Below are positions 7,164 to 15,003 of a stretch of DNA of 51,704 nucleotides, one piece after another. The notes beneath the pieces are model-generated. The model saw only the letters and a program-made list of their open reading frames with translations. It made no database searches and was not told the DNA's origin. This DNA comes from Acidobacteriaceae bacterium (GTDB taxonomy: Bacteria > Acidobacteriota > Terriglobia > Terriglobales > Acidobacteriaceae). Both the position numbers and the translations under genes were made by a program. Positions within the stretch are counted from its first letter, which is position 1. Each line of letters opens with the position of its first letter. Location of the stretch: contig PMYL01000027.1 in assembly GCA_003170825.1 (NCBI GenBank), forward strand, positions 275-51,978, in the 5' to 3' direction.

Positions 7164-8483
7164 TCAGTGATGGGGCGCCCAGCCCTTCTCATATTCGCGA
7201 CCCCACATCTTCATCGCTTCTGTATCGTTCTGGACTTTCCCGTCTCGCGTGTCGAGATGCAATTCGCGGTTCACTTCCCAGGCGACGTTGGAAAGTTGAA
7301 GCATGGTGACGGCGACGTTGCCGATGGAAACAGGAGCGTTGAGCTTCTCTCCCGTGCGGATTGCCGCGATGAAGTTGGCAAAGTGCGCACCCGTCATGGA
7401 GTCGCGGCCTGTGAGGTCGGAGGACGAGGTCGCTTTGCCGGTCTTGAATTCGCTCGTCTTGTTCCCCTTCAGGTCGTAGACCTCATAGCCATCGCGGTCG
7501 ACGAGCACCGAGCCCGTGGTTCCCATGATCGTGGACCCGCGGTCGCGATTGTAGAATTTCATCCCCTGGCAGCATTTCCCCTCCCAGGAGATCAACTTGT
7601 CGTCATATTCGAAGCTGGTGACCAGGGTGTCGTAAAACTGCCAATCGTCCTTGAAGTGGTATCTTCCGCCCGACGAAGTGATGCGGTTCGGATAGTCGAC
7701 TCCGAGCGCCCAGCGGCAAACATCCACCTCATGCGTGCCGTTGTTCAAGGTCTCGCCGGTGCCGTAGATTTTGAACCAGTGCCAGTTATACGGTTGAACA
7801 TTGTCCTTGTAGGGCCGCCGTGGCGCAGGTCCCTGCCAGAGATCCCAGTCGAGCTGCGCCGGTACGGGCGCTTCTTTCCCGATCCCGATCGACTTTCTTA
7901 CGTTGCTGTACCAGGCTTTGGCATAGTAGGCCCTCCCGATCAGACCATTATGAATTTTGTCGACGATCTCGATGGTGTGGGGGGACGATCGCTGCTGCGT
8001 GCCCATCTGCACTTGCCTTCCATACTTCTGTTGGGCCTCAACCAGCAGCGCTCCTTCGGCAGGATTGTGGCTGCACGGCTTTTCAACATAAACGTTCTTG
8101 CCCGCCTGCACGCCGGCGATGGCCATCGGGGCGTGCCAGTGGTCGGGAGTGGCGATGGTGATGGCGTCCACGTCCTTCTGCTGGAGGATGTTTCGAAAGT
8201 CTTTGTCGACGGCGGGAGCATAGCCCAACTCAAGCTGCACGTCTTCGGCAAACTTTTTCAGGATATTGCTGTCCACATCGCAAACATAAGCGATCCGGGC
8301 GGTATCCTTGTTTGCCTTGAGCGCGGAAAGATGAGCATAGGCGCGCCCATGGAGGCCGATGACCGCAAAGTTGAGGCGATCGTTGGAGCCGAGGATCTGA
8401 CCATAGCTCTTCGCGGTCGATCCGATAGCCAAGCCTGCGGCTCCTACCGCAAGCGTGTCGAGAAATTCACGTCGAGTTACCAA
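7164..8483 (-). CDS. Tat-exported Gfo/Idh/MocA-family oxidoreductase
   Basis: A 439-residue protein with a twin-arginine signal at the extreme N-terminus (TRREFL). The Rossmann domain follows (FAVIGLHGRAYAHLSAL, ACVCDVD-like strand, ITIATPDHWHA). The family signature EKP is present in NVYVEKPCSHN; its lysine is catalytic in relatives. The C-terminal alpha/beta domain contains GTHEVDVCRWALG, the expected substrate-facing histidine and aspartate. Relatives oxidise or epimerise sugars using tightly bound NAD(P). Export by Tat fits a protein folded around its cofactor. It sits between two exported TIM-barrel proteins, as in loci for oxidative sugar or glycoside breakdown. The exact sugar cannot be read from sequence. 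Confidence 0.9.
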   Translation of the reverse strand: MVTRREFLDTLAVGAAGLAIGSTAKSYGQILGSNDRLNFAVIGLHGRAYAHLSALKANKDTARIAYVCDVDSNILKKFAEDVQLELGYAPAVDKDFRNILQQKDVDAITIATPDHWHAPMAIAGVQAGKNVYVEKPCSHNPAEGALLVEAQQKYGRQVQMGTQQRSSPHTIEIVDKIHNGLIGRAYYAKAWYSNVRKSIGIGKEAPVPAQLDWDLWQGPAPRRPYKDNVQPYNWHWFKIYGTGETLNNGTHEVDVCRWALGVDYPNRITSSGGRYHFKDDWQFYDTLVTSFEYDDKLISWEGKCCQGMKFYNRDRGSTIMGTTGSVLVDRDGYEVYDLKGNKTSEFKTGKATSSSDLTGRDSMTGAHFANFIAAIRTGEKLNAPVSIGNVAVTMLQLSNVAWEVNRELHLDTRDGKVQNDTEAMKMWGREYEKGWAPHH

Positions 8484-8548
8484 TTTTTCTCTCCATCAAA
8501 TCTGGACTAGTCAATCCCGGTTGCGATTGTATGCACCCTTCCGCAGGT

Positions 8549-9523
8549 CTAAAGGGCGCCGGACTCTTTCAAGGCTTGCTTCATGCCCGCCCAACTGATA
8601 TAGGTGGACTGTTCCGCTGTGCCGCCTCCACGCCAGTGCGTCTCCAGGCTGACGGCCTCGCGATAACCGAGTTGCTCGAGCGCGCGGAACTGCGCAGTCC
8701 AGTCGATAATTCCCTTCCCAACCGGCGACCACTCGATCTTGCCTTCCGCGTTCTTCACGGCGTTCTTGACGTGGCAGTGGTGAATGCGGCTCTTCGGCAG
8801 GGCCTCCCAGCCACCGGGGAAGGCGTCGAGCTCGCCGCGCATTACGGCATTGGCGGGATCCCAGTTGAGCGCCAGATGCGGCGACTGGATCGCGTTCAGC
8901 GTACGCGCTGCCTCGCGGCCGGTCGCGGTGTTGCACTCAAACTCGTTCTCAAGCACAAGCAGAATATCCTGCCTGCCGGCGGCCTCGGCAGCCGAACGCA
9001 GCTTCTCATCGATCGCCGCGCGGTACGGAGCAACATCGTCCAGCCGCCAGAAGTCGAAGCAGCGGATTCGATCCGTGTTGAACTGTTTGGCCAGCGAGAT
9101 CGACTGCTCCAGAATCTTATCCTGCTGCTTGAACGTGGTCTCGGCTGCTCCGTGCAGGTCCCCTTTGGACCCATACTGCGACTTCGGCGCGCCCGGCCAA
9201 TCGGTCTTGAAGAACGGACTGGCGATGTCGGTGACCCGCAGGTTGTATTTCGCGAGAATCTTTTTCGCTTCGCCGATCTCGGCTGCGCTCAGATCCATGA
9301 CGTTCTTGCCCCACATGGAGCGGAGTTCGATCCAGCTCATGCCGAAATCATGCGAGGCAACATAGCAGGCGCGGTCAAAGTCCGGCGAGATCTCATCATT
9401 GATGACCGCAATCCTGAATGGCGACTTCGATGCCTCAGCCTTGCCGAAGCGTGGGCGAGTGGCGCAGGCTGCGGCAGTCATCCCCGCGCCTCTGAGAAAA
9501 CTCCGTCTGGAACTGCCTGCCAT
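8549..9523 (-). CDS. Second Tat-exported TIM-barrel sugar isomerase/epimerase-like protein
   Basis: A 324-residue protein with a twin-arginine signal (SSRRSFLRG, then an Ala-rich core). The mature protein is an AP-endonuclease-2/xylose-isomerase-like TIM barrel with FRIAVINDEIS at strand one, ILLVLENEFEC carrying the metal-binding glutamate, ALNWDPANAV the aspartate and HHCHVKNAV the histidines, then AVSLETHWRG. It is first in the minus-strand run, 65 bp ahead of the oxidoreductase. It is clearly distinct in sequence from the other TIM-barrel protein at 6200-7093, so the two probably do different steps rather than being recent duplicates. Confidence 0.85.
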   Translation of the reverse strand: MAGSSRRSFLRGAGMTAAACATRPRFGKAEASKSPFRIAVINDEISPDFDRACYVASHDFGMSWIELRSMWGKNVMDLSAAEIGEAKKILAKYNLRVTDIASPFFKTDWPGAPKSQYGSKGDLHGAAETTFKQQDKILEQSISLAKQFNTDRIRCFDFWRLDDVAPYRAAIDEKLRSAAEAAGRQDILLVLENEFECNTATGREAARTLNAIQSPHLALNWDPANAVMRGELDAFPGGWEALPKSRIHHCHVKNAVKNAEGKIEWSPVGKGIIDWTAQFRALEQLGYREAVSLETHWRGGGTAEQSTYISWAGMKQALKESGAL

Positions 9524-10075
9524 TTTGCTCCTTTTGCCGGGGGGCGGCCCGCGTCGATTGGACTGACGTATCTATTTTAGAGGGCCGGTCATGCGCTGCA
9601 AGCGGTTACCGGCCAGTGCAAGCGAACCAAATTCCACATTCGAACATGATATTGCCCGAATATCGAACGAACTCTACATTCCGCCGCCCAGCTTAGTCAA
9701 GGAGAATCCAGAACACGCAGGAAAGACTTCGTCCGGCTCCTTTCGCAGCTTCGAACATACGCAAAAGTCTGATTGGGATCGCCTCTGCCCTGGGAGATTG
9801 CGTCAGGCAGTGCAAACTTTTTATTGTCAGAGGGATGAGCATCCTTTGCGCCGGGAACGATGCGAAATCGCGTGGGCGAAGGCGTCGCCTTGGGGGCATA
9901 GCCTGCAACTCGATCAAAATGGACCATATTCAGCCACTCGATCTCAACTGATTCTATAAATAGACCGGCCCGTCTTCGTAAGCCGGGCGGAGGGTTTGAA
10001 CCCTCCGCCCGGCCATGGAATCAAACGCCGGGTAGGCCTTCCAGTGGATCGGCCATTCTCACCGGCTGGTAGCGG
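9524..10075. other. Intergenic stretch with one hairpin
   Basis: About 550 bases between the start of the TIM-barrel gene and the end of the small exported protein gene, both on the minus strand. Promoters for the sugar run should lie in its left part, but I could not pick a confident -35/-10 pair. Reading frames at 9591-9959 (plus) and 9693-9927 (minus) look like chance translations rich in Arg, Pro and Ser. The perfect hairpin at 9982-10013 is the only clear structure. Confidence 0.5.
9982..10013. terminator. Strong hairpin downstream of the small exported protein gene
   Basis: A perfect 15-bp inverted repeat, GCCGGGCGGAGGGTT at 9982-9996 and its complement at 9999-10013, separated by two bases. 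It lies 63 bp beyond the stop of the minus-strand gene ending at 10076. No T tract follows on either strand, so it is not a textbook intrinsic terminator. It may act as a transcription or mRNA-decay barrier. Confidence 0.5.
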
Positions 10076-10474
10076 CTAGCCTTTCCCGCCATGTGTGTGG
10101 CCGCGTCCATCGCGCTCTTCGTTCCCTTTGAACTTCTCGGGAGCTCTCCGCTGCGCTGCGGCTTTATCGCCAACCTTTGGCCTTTCGCCGTTATAGCCAT
10201 GCTGTGGATCGAACGTGTTATCGACCCTGCCATGGAAGTCGTTGGAGCCATGAAACCACGGGCCGACACCGACGAAAACGCCGCCGTTGAACCATTCCGA
10301 GCCGTAGTAGCCGTCGGGAACGCAGTTATAAGGGGCGTAGTCATAGTAACCGTAGGGACAGTCAGGTGCGACTCCGACGTTGACGCTGATCTGAGCCTGT
10401 GTTTTGAGTGTGGTTGCCGTAAAGAACATTCCAGCAACAGCGGCAGCTAATACAACGAACTTGATTCCGCGCAT
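10076..10474 (-). CDS. Small exported Gly/Tyr-rich protein, function unknown
   Basis: A 132-residue protein with a clear Sec signal peptide (about residues 1-27, ending TLKTQAQ). The mature part has a Tyr/Pro/Gly-rich section, CPYGYYDYAPYNC followed by PDGYYGSEWFNGG and VGVGPWFHG, whose two cysteines could form a disulfide. The C-terminal ~45 residues are charged and low in complexity (EKFKGNEERDGRGHTHGG). Similar small exported proteins with YGYY/PWFHG motifs occur in Acidobacteria and Proteobacteria without assigned function. It stands alone, with a hairpin after it and the fucosidase gene 150 bp upstream on the same strand. Confidence 0.75.
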   Translation of the reverse strand: MRGIKFVVLAAAVAGMFFTATTLKTQAQISVNVGVAPDCPYGYYDYAPYNCVPDGYYGSEWFNGGVFVGVGPWFHGSNDFHGRVDNTFDPQHGYNGERPKVGDKAAAQRRAPEKFKGNEERDGRGHTHGGKG

Positions 10475-10621
10475 GAATTCTCCTCACCATTGTCGGGGCC
10501 ATCATCAACCTGCCCCAACGCTATTTACTCTAGCGGCTCGAATCATCCGGGTCTGAGCAATATGAAGCACCTGCGAAATCTGCGATACGGGCGCCGTTCC
10601 CGGCGCCGCTCAGCCTTTTTG

Positions 10622-12163
10622 CTAAGCCAGCACGACCTTCAGCGTAATGCCCACATCGGAGATCTTCTCCGCGAGCATCTCGACCTTCAATCCAGCTTCG
10701 TCCTGCTTCCACTTGAGCTCTCCTTTGTACCCAAGCAGTTCCACCTTGCGGATTTTGCCCGGATTCTGCGCGCTGGCGAGGCCAAGGGCGTTCACCACCG
10801 CCTCCTTCTCCGGCCAGCCCATGACGAAGGCGTAGAGCGTGCTGCCTTTGGTGGTGAAGCGAACATCCTCCGCGGTAAAGTCCGTGCGTTTGTCCTCGTT
10901 GAAGTTGCCGGCTTCGATTTTGACCTTGGTGGATGGGCCATCCCCGTAAATCTTCCACGGTCGCGAGGCATAGATGCCTTCGCTGTTCACCGCCATCCAC
11001 GTGGTGATGCCTTCGAGCACCGTCATCTCCTCGAAGTCCAGTTCGCCCGAGTTGGGCAGCGGAAAGTTCAGCAGCAGGTTGCCGTTCTTGCTGACGATAT
11101 CGACCAGCAGATCGATGACCTTCTTGGCCGTCTTGTATTGCTGGCCGCGCTTGTAGTGCCATTGGCCGATGCAGGTATCGGTTTGCCAGGGGTTCGCCGA
11201 GATGAGGCCGGAAACGCCGCGCTCATGATCCAGAAGGCATGTGCCGATAGAGCAGTCCGTCTGTTCTTTGCTGGTATAAACCGCCTCCGTCGCGCCACCG
11301 TGCAACTGCGCGCTGACGTTATAGAGGTGCGCGACCATCTTCAACCCGTACTCCTCGAAGGGAAGGTGGCCGTCGGTGTAAAGAAAGTCGGGCTGATACT
11401 TGTCGATGAGGTCGGTCATGCGGTCAAGGTAATGACGGCGCCACGACTCGGGGATGCCATCTTCGTTCCAATCCAGCTTGTCGCCGAACCGCGCGCAATC
11501 GGCATCGTGATACAAGTCTGCGTACTGTGGATCGATGCCGTCATAGGAAACACCGGCCAGCGGTCCGGTCTTGTCAGCGCCATGGCTTACGGACCACCAC
11601 TTGTAACTGATCCAAAGATGCTCGCTGACGCCGAAGCGCAAACCTTGGTTCCGCGCCGCTTTCCGCCACAGGCCCACAACATCTTTCTTCGGCCCCATGT
11701 TCACCGCATTCCAGCGCGTGTACTTGGAGTTCCAAAGGTCAAAGTTATCGTGGTGAACGCCCATGCTGACGAAGTACTTTGCGCCCGCCTTCTTGTACAG
11801 GCCCATCAGGTGTTCCGAATCCCACTTGGCGGCTTTCCAGTTATTGACCAGGTCCTTGTAGCCGACCTTGGAGGGATGCCCGTAGTGTTCCACATGGTAT
11901 TTGTATTGGTCCGATCCCTGCATATACATGTTGCGAGCGTACCAATCCCCGTCTTCGATCGCCGACTGCGGCCCCCAGTGCGCCCATATGCCGAACTTCG
12001 CATCGCGGAACCAGTCCGGAATCCGGTACCCCTTCAGTGACTCCCTGGTCGCCAGGAAGTTCCCGCCCTGCGCCGGCGCCTGGGCTGTTGCGAACCTTGA
12101 GAGAGCAAGTGCGGAACATGCACCGCCCATCCATCGCAGTAACTCGCGCCTGTTCAATGCCAT
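10622..12163 (-). CDS. Alpha-L-fucosidase, GH29, Tat-exported
   Basis: A 513-residue protein that hydrolyses terminal alpha-L-fucose from glycans. A twin-arginine signal (NRRELLRWMGG) precedes the TIM-barrel domain. GH29 landmarks are visible: WFRDAKFGIWAHWGP near the start, KYFVSMGVHHDNFDLW with the substrate-binding His pair, and FLYTDGHLPF, whose aspartate occupies the position of the family nucleophile. KNGNLLLNFPLP marks the barrel end, and the remaining ~120 residues look like the usual beta-sandwich domain. Length is normal. The start ATG lies 145 bp from the divergent DHA2 transporter gene. Cellular location is probably periplasmic, alongside the three exported sugar enzymes at 6200-9523. 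Confidence 0.92.
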   Translation of the reverse strand: MALNRRELLRWMGGACSALALSRFATAQAPAQGGNFLATRESLKGYRIPDWFRDAKFGIWAHWGPQSAIEDGDWYARNMYMQGSDQYKYHVEHYGHPSKVGYKDLVNNWKAAKWDSEHLMGLYKKAGAKYFVSMGVHHDNFDLWNSKYTRWNAVNMGPKKDVVGLWRKAARNQGLRFGVSEHLWISYKWWSVSHGADKTGPLAGVSYDGIDPQYADLYHDADCARFGDKLDWNEDGIPESWRRHYLDRMTDLIDKYQPDFLYTDGHLPFEEYGLKMVAHLYNVSAQLHGGATEAVYTSKEQTDCSIGTCLLDHERGVSGLISANPWQTDTCIGQWHYKRGQQYKTAKKVIDLLVDIVSKNGNLLLNFPLPNSGELDFEEMTVLEGITTWMAVNSEGIYASRPWKIYGDGPSTKVKIEAGNFNEDKRTDFTAEDVRFTTKGSTLYAFVMGWPEKEAVVNALGLASAQNPGKIRKVELLGYKGELKWKQDEAGLKVEMLAEKISDVGITLKVVLA

Positions 12164-12308
12164 TAGAGAATCCTTTCTTTCGGCGATCGGGCAGCGCGAT
12201 GAGATCCTTTTCCTTAGCTGCTATGTAAACCGTCTTTCCGCCATCGCGCCACCATGATTCGAACGACGACAGAATTCGACTGACTGCATAGTAAACTAAA
12301 ATGACTAT

Positions 12309-13907
12309 ATGGTCAGCACCACGTCGCCAAACACGGCGGCCGCGCCCATCGAGTGGCGGCCCTCAGTGAACCCGTGGATGGTTGCGGTCTCCGTGATGCT
12401 CGCGACCTTCATGGTGGTGCTCGACTCTTCAGTTGCCAACGTCGCTTTGCCGCATATCGCGGGCAACCTCTCGGCTTCCACGGACGAGTCGACGTGGGTT
12501 CTCACCAGTTATCTCGTTTCCAATGCCATCATGTTGCCCGCCGCCGGATGGATCGCGCGGCGCATCGGGCGCAAACGCCTGCTGATGATTTCGATTCTGG
12601 TGTTTACTGCCGCTTCCCTACTCTGCGGGGTAGCGATCGACATGCCGATGCTGATCGTTGCCCGGGTTCTGCAAGGCATCGGCGGCGGCGGCATGCAGCC
12701 TCTGGCCCAGTCCATCCTGCTGGAGAGTTTTCCGCCCAGCAAACACGGCACGGCGATGGCCGTCTTTGGCATGGGGATTGTGGTCGCTCCGGTGATTGGC
12801 CCAACGCTGGGCGGATGGATTACCGACAGCTATTCCTGGCGCTGGATCTTTTACATCAATCTTCCGGTGGGTTTGTTGGCCCTCTTCATGGTCAACCTGT
12901 TCGTCGAGGATCCTCCCTACCTTCGCCATGCCTTTCGAGGGGCCATCGATTATCTCGGCTTCGGGCTGATGGCCCTCTGGCTGGGCACGATGCAGTTGGT
13001 GCTGGACAAGGGGCAGGAGGCGGACTGGTTTGCGGCTCCATGGGTGCGATGGACGGCTGCCATATCCACGCTGGCGCTCGTCGGCTTCATCGTCCGCGAA
13101 CTGACGGATCACGAGCCAATCGTCCAGTTGCGCGTGCTCCGCGACCGCAACTTCGCAATGGGGACGATGGTTGCCTGTGTCTACGGCTTCGTTCTCTATG
13201 GCACCACGGCCATGCTGCCGTTGTTTCTGCAAACCGTGCTGGGGTATTCGGCGCTGCAAAGCGGTCTGTCCGTGAGTCCGCGCGGCATCGGCGCCATGGC
13301 TTCCATGATGGCGGCGGGAATCCTGGTCCGGTACATCGATGGCCGCCTGCTGATGGCCTTCGGCTTTGTCCTGCTCGGCTACTCGACCTGGATGCTGGGC
13401 CAGATCAGTCTCGACATCGGCATGGCCTCGGTTATCCTGCCGAACGTGATCAGCGGCTTCGCCATGGGCTTCATCTTCGTTCCGCTGACCACCATGACCC
13501 TGAGCCGGCTGCGCAAGCAGGAGATCGGCAATGCCGCCGGCATCTACAACCTGATGCGCAACATCGGAGGCAGCATCGGCATCGCCAGCGTCACCACCCT
13601 GCTGGTGCGCGGCTCTCAGGCCCACCAGAATTATCTGGCGGCCGACGTTACAGCGGGAAATCCAACCGCGATGGCGCTGCTCCAGGGCCTGCAGGCAAAG
13701 TTTCGCCTCGGGGGAGCAAGCGCTTACACCGCGCATCTAGAGGCTCTGGGGGCTCTTTACCGGAGCGTCCAGCAGCAGGCAGCCGTCCTCGCTTATGCCG
13801 ATAACTTCCGTTTGCTAGGGTATCTCTCGCTGGTCTGCATACCGCTGGTCCTGCTTTTCCAACGCGTACGCAAGCAATCGCGCTCTTCGAACATGATCGG
13901 CGAATGA
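12309..13907 (+). CDS. DHA2-family (EmrB/QacA-type) MFS exporter
   Basis: A 532-residue drug:H+ antiporter-type permease with about 14 hydrophobic segments. Family motifs are clear: MVVLDSSVANVALPHI in helix 1, WVLTSYLVSNAIMLPAAGW in helix 2, GWIARRIGRKRLL (motif A) and ARVLQGIGGGGMQPL (motif B), with GMGIVVAPVIGPTLGGW (motif C) in helix 5. Length matches EmrB. The chosen ATG has no visible ribosome binding site; the next upstream ATG (12301) is out of frame, so the transcript may be leaderless or start internally. An ATAGT/ACTAT dyad (12288-12308) touches the start codon. No membrane-fusion partner (EmrA) or regulator gene is adjacent. It could export drugs or metabolites. Confidence 0.9.
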   Translation: MVSTTSPNTAAAPIEWRPSVNPWMVAVSVMLATFMVVLDSSVANVALPHIAGNLSASTDESTWVLTSYLVSNAIMLPAAGWIARRIGRKRLLMISILVFTAASLLCGVAIDMPMLIVARVLQGIGGGGMQPLAQSILLESFPPSKHGTAMAVFGMGIVVAPVIGPTLGGWITDSYSWRWIFYINLPVGLLALFMVNLFVEDPPYLRHAFRGAIDYLGFGLMALWLGTMQLVLDKGQEADWFAAPWVRWTAAISTLALVGFIVRELTDHEPIVQLRVLRDRNFAMGTMVACVYGFVLYGTTAMLPLFLQTVLGYSALQSGLSVSPRGIGAMASMMAAGILVRYIDGRLLMAFGFVLLGYSTWMLGQISLDIGMASVILPNVISGFAMGFIFVPLTTMTLSRLRKQEIGNAAGIYNLMRNIGGSIGIASVTTLLVRGSQAHQNYLAADVTAGNPTAMALLQGLQAKFRLGGASAYTAHLEALGALYRSVQQQAAVLAYADNFRLLGYLSLVCIPLVLLFQRVRKQSRSSNMIGE

Positions 13908-13919
13908 GTATGCGCCCCG

Positions 13920-14660
13920 CTACTCCGCGCGCACCAGCAGGCAGGTGATGTTGTCGTGGCCGCCGGCTTTGTTGGCAGCGGTGACGAGGCGGCCGCACAG
14001 GTCGTCGAGGGGGAAATCGACGCCGAGCAGAGATTCAATCAGGGAATCGGAGAGTTCGCGGGTCAGGCCGTCGGAGCAGAGCAGAAAAAGGTCGCCGGGC
14101 TCGGCTTCCAGTTCGAAAACATCCGGAGTCACGCTGCTCTGGGTGCCCAGCGCCCTGGTAATGACGTTCCTGAGCGGCGAGCGCAGGGCCTCGGGGCGGG
14201 TCATGCGGCCCAGCCGGACCTGCTCCTCGACCAGCGAGTGGTCCAGGGTGAGCTGCTGCAGGCGGCAGTTGCGCAGCCGGTAACAGCGGCTGTCGCCGAC
14301 GTTGAGCGCCCAGACGCGGCGCTCCTCCACCACCAGGCCCACCAGGGTGGTGCCCATGCCGCTGAGCTTGTGGTTGCGCTGGGCGCGGGAGAAGATCGCC
14401 TCGTTGGCGGCGCAGATGGCTTCCTCGGCCACCAGCGGCATAGGCGCAGTGCCGCTCCCGGCGCGGCGGCTGAGGAGCCGCAACATCTCGTCCACCGCCA
14501 GGGAACTGGCGATCTCCCCGGCCGCGGCGCCGCCCATGCCGTCACAAACGAGATAGACCCCGCGCGCCACGGAGAAACCGAATGCATCTTCGTTGGAAGG
14601 GCGCTTGCGGCCGCGGTCGGAAACCGCCGCAGCCGTGTAGTGGACGACAGCCGTGGCCAA
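13920..14660 (-). CDS. PP2C-family serine/threonine protein phosphatase
   Basis: A 246-residue single-domain bacterial PP2C phosphatase (Stp/PrpC type), cytoplasmic, reversing Ser/Thr phosphorylation by Hanks-type kinases. Metal-binding and catalytic motifs are complete: SDRGRKRPSNEDAF with D25, VCDGMGGAAAGEIAS with D40, WALNVGDSRCYRLR, LLCSDGLTRELSD and GGHDNITCLLVR. Length is normal for the family. No kinase gene is next to it. It converges on the MFS transporter gene with a gap of only 12 bp and no obvious terminator between. Confidence 0.92.
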   Translation of the reverse strand: MATAVVHYTAAAVSDRGRKRPSNEDAFGFSVARGVYLVCDGMGGAAAGEIASSLAVDEMLRLLSRRAGSGTAPMPLVAEEAICAANEAIFSRAQRNHKLSGMGTTLVGLVVEERRVWALNVGDSRCYRLRNCRLQQLTLDHSLVEEQVRLGRMTRPEALRSPLRNVITRALGTQSSVTPDVFELEAEPGDLFLLCSDGLTRELSDSLIESLLGVDFPLDDLCGRLVTAANKAGGHDNITCLLVRAE

Positions 14661-14788
14661 GAAAAACTCCCCCGCTGCCCAGTTTACACGGGTTGGCGAA
14701 GGCCGGACCTGGTGAAGAGAATCGGGTAGTGTCCTATTTGTGCGTTGCCGGTATTGGGCGCGGAATGTTCAGAATTGGCCATCCATAG

Positions 14789-14989
14789 TTGGTCGAGCAG
14801 CGGTATAAGATTGAAGTGACCGATTTCTCACTGGATTTTGTTTGCCCTGTTTGCGAAGCGCAGCCTCAAGAAAAGTGCATGATGAATACTGGCGCTCCCC
14901 GTTTTGAATCTCATATTGAACGCAAGTGGATCGCCCAGGATCACCACCGCAACCCTGCGCTCACAAAACCACCGCCAGCAGCGCAGTAG
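14789..14989 (+). CDS. Small Cys3His putative zinc-binding protein
   Basis: A 66-residue protein with TTG start; the codon just upstream in frame is a stop, and no earlier start is possible. The core is FVCPVCEAQPQEKCMMNTG and then ESHIERK, giving C19, C22, C30 and H42, an arrangement like the small zinc-finger motif CPxCxAxPxxxC...H..R found in many short bacterial and phage proteins. Function is unknown, perhaps DNA or protein binding. It stands alone between the phosphatase gene and an exported protein gene. No good ribosome binding site is seen, so it may be a remnant of a longer gene. Confidence 0.6.
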   Translation: MVEQRYKIEVTDFSLDFVCPVCEAQPQEKCMMNTGAPRFESHIERKWIAQDHHRNPALTKPPPAAQ

Positions 14990-15003
14990 CAGGACAGTAC
15001 CGC

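Noticed and set aside
7068..8510. 480-codon plus-strand frame
   Set aside because: Antisense to the well-supported Gfo/Idh/MocA gene; a GC-rich shadow frame.
9591..9959. 122-codon plus frame between sugar genes
   Set aside because: Composition is atypical, with no ribosome binding site and no recognised motif.
12288..12308. ATAGT/ACTAT dyad as operator of the DHA2 transporter
   Set aside because: Only five-base arms 11 bases apart in AT-rich DNA; too likely by chance to call as a site.
12353..13804. 483-codon frame in another plus frame of the MFS gene
   Set aside because: Rich in His, Arg and Gly with no hydrophobic helices; a shadow of the transporter.
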